This document shows, piece by piece, positions 5,544-5,661 of a stretch of 5,661 bases of DNA (position 1 is the first letter of the stretch; every line of letters starts with the position of its first letter). The notes under the pieces were generated by a model, which was not told where the DNA came from, made no database searches, and was given only the letters and a program-made list of their open reading frames with translations. The DNA lies in the NCBI GenBank assembly GCA_030066475.1, contig JASJBO010000430.1, positions 1 to 5,661 of the forward strand, read 5' to 3'. Position numbers and translations under genes: made by a program. Source of the DNA: Myxococcota bacterium (GTDB lineage: Bacteria > Myxococcota_A > UBA9160 > PR03).

Positions 5544-5584
5544 ACCATGGCTTCGGCAACGCGCAACAAGGAGACGGAGAACCC

Positions 5585-5661
5585 ATGAAGGCTCTTCACA
5601 CGCGACGCGGCGGCTTCACGCTCATCGAGCTGATGATCGTCGTGGCGATCATCGGCATCCT
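5585..5661 (+). CDS. Type IV pilin, PilA-like (5' end only, runs off the window)
   Basis: Only the first 25 codons are present. The protein starts with a 10-residue basic leader, MKALHTRRGG, then FTLIELMIVVAIIGI. This is the class III signal of type IV prepilins: prepilin peptidase PilD cuts after Gly10 and methylates the new N-terminal Phe, and Glu at mature position 5 is present. The hydrophobic stretch forms the helix that anchors the subunit in the inner membrane and packs the pilus core. MIVVAIIGI resembles PilA-type pilins more than GspG-type pseudopilins (MVVVVILGIL), but paralogues cannot be told apart from this fragment. ATG at 5585 is preceded by AAGGAG (5568-5573) and GGAG (5576-5579, 5 bases away). 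A sigma-54 promoter lies about 115 bases upstream of the ATG by its predicted start site. Confidence 0.93.
   Translation, partial: MKALHTRRGGFTLIELMIVVAIIGI

Larger units (their letters stand above)
5215..5584. other. Divergent control region between membrane-protein and pilin genes
   Basis: About 370 bases without a convincing gene. It holds the ribosome-binding site of the large minus-strand gene (5221-5226), a 12-bp palindrome (5254-5265), an inverted repeat (5284-5318), the sigma-54 promoter (5443-5459), a structured leader (5492-5543) and the pilin ribosome-binding site (5568-5579). Open frames here are rich in Arg, Pro and Gly and lack start signals. I see no convincing minus-strand sigma-70 promoter for the membrane-protein gene. 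Confidence 0.7.

Noticed and set aside
5461..5560. A c-di-GMP/cGAMP (GEMM-I type) riboswitch before the pilin
   Set aside because: Some stretches resemble GEMM (GCGCAACGCCGG; AGGGGCAGGGTGCCCACC), but the conserved GGCAAACC half and GNRA tetraloop arm are missing, GCAAAGCC is not intact, and the predicted transcription start near 5470 leaves no room for the 5' half.
5304..5588. A 94-codon plus-strand frame whose TGA overlaps the pilin ATG (ATGA)
   Set aside because: The coupling looks attractive, but the GTG start has no ribosome-binding site, the product is Arg/Pro/Gly-rich without motifs, and the sigma-54 promoter lies inside it, so the pilin transcript would not include its start.
1796..5599. 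A second long minus-strand frame (1267 codons) over the same region
   Set aside because: The translation is almost entirely Arg/Ala/Gly/Pro low complexity, runs through the tRNA promoter and the divergent control region, and overlaps the real gene in another frame.

Overview
The window looks like a chromosomal segment of a GC-rich Gram-negative bacterium. A deltaproteobacterial-type organism (Myxococcota, Desulfobacterota or Binatota-like) is my best guess. The reasons are very high GC at third codon positions, frequent GTG/TTG starts with good ribosome-binding sites, a sigma-54 type promoter in front of a type IV pilin, and a large fused membrane/spermidine-synthase-like protein. The taxonomy is inference, because no rRNA or marker gene is present. 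I see no mobile element, CRISPR array or clear sign of recent transfer.

Left part, plus strand (1-1133). A strong intrinsic terminator (about 19-53) ends an unseen upstream plus-strand gene. A short two-gene unit follows: a 100-residue acidic protein of unknown function (167-469), then, 13 bases later, a small atypical kinase of the RIO/Kdo-kinase-like type (483-1133). The kinase tail overlaps the tail of a convergent gene by 67 bases.

Middle, minus strand. Read right to left, a 1110-residue fused polytopic membrane / spermidine-synthase-like / helical-repeat protein (5214-1882) is followed by a hairpin, a TTGACA promoter, tRNA-Glu(CTC) (1810-1735) and a DEDDh 3'-5' exonuclease (1660-1067). 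No terminator is visible between the tRNA and the exonuclease, so they may share a transcript.

Right part (5215-5661). A divergent control region of about 370 bases holds a 12-bp perfect palindrome near the large membrane gene, a small inverted repeat, a near-consensus sigma-54 promoter pointing right, and a leader with two predicted hairpins. It leads into the first 25 codons of a PilA-like type IV pilin that runs off the window.

The genes do not form one obvious pathway. The parts most worth following are the fused membrane protein, whose aminopropyltransferase acidic residues are replaced; the small-protein/kinase pair, with a non-standard catalytic-loop spacing; and the sigma-54 pilin promoter with its structured leader.
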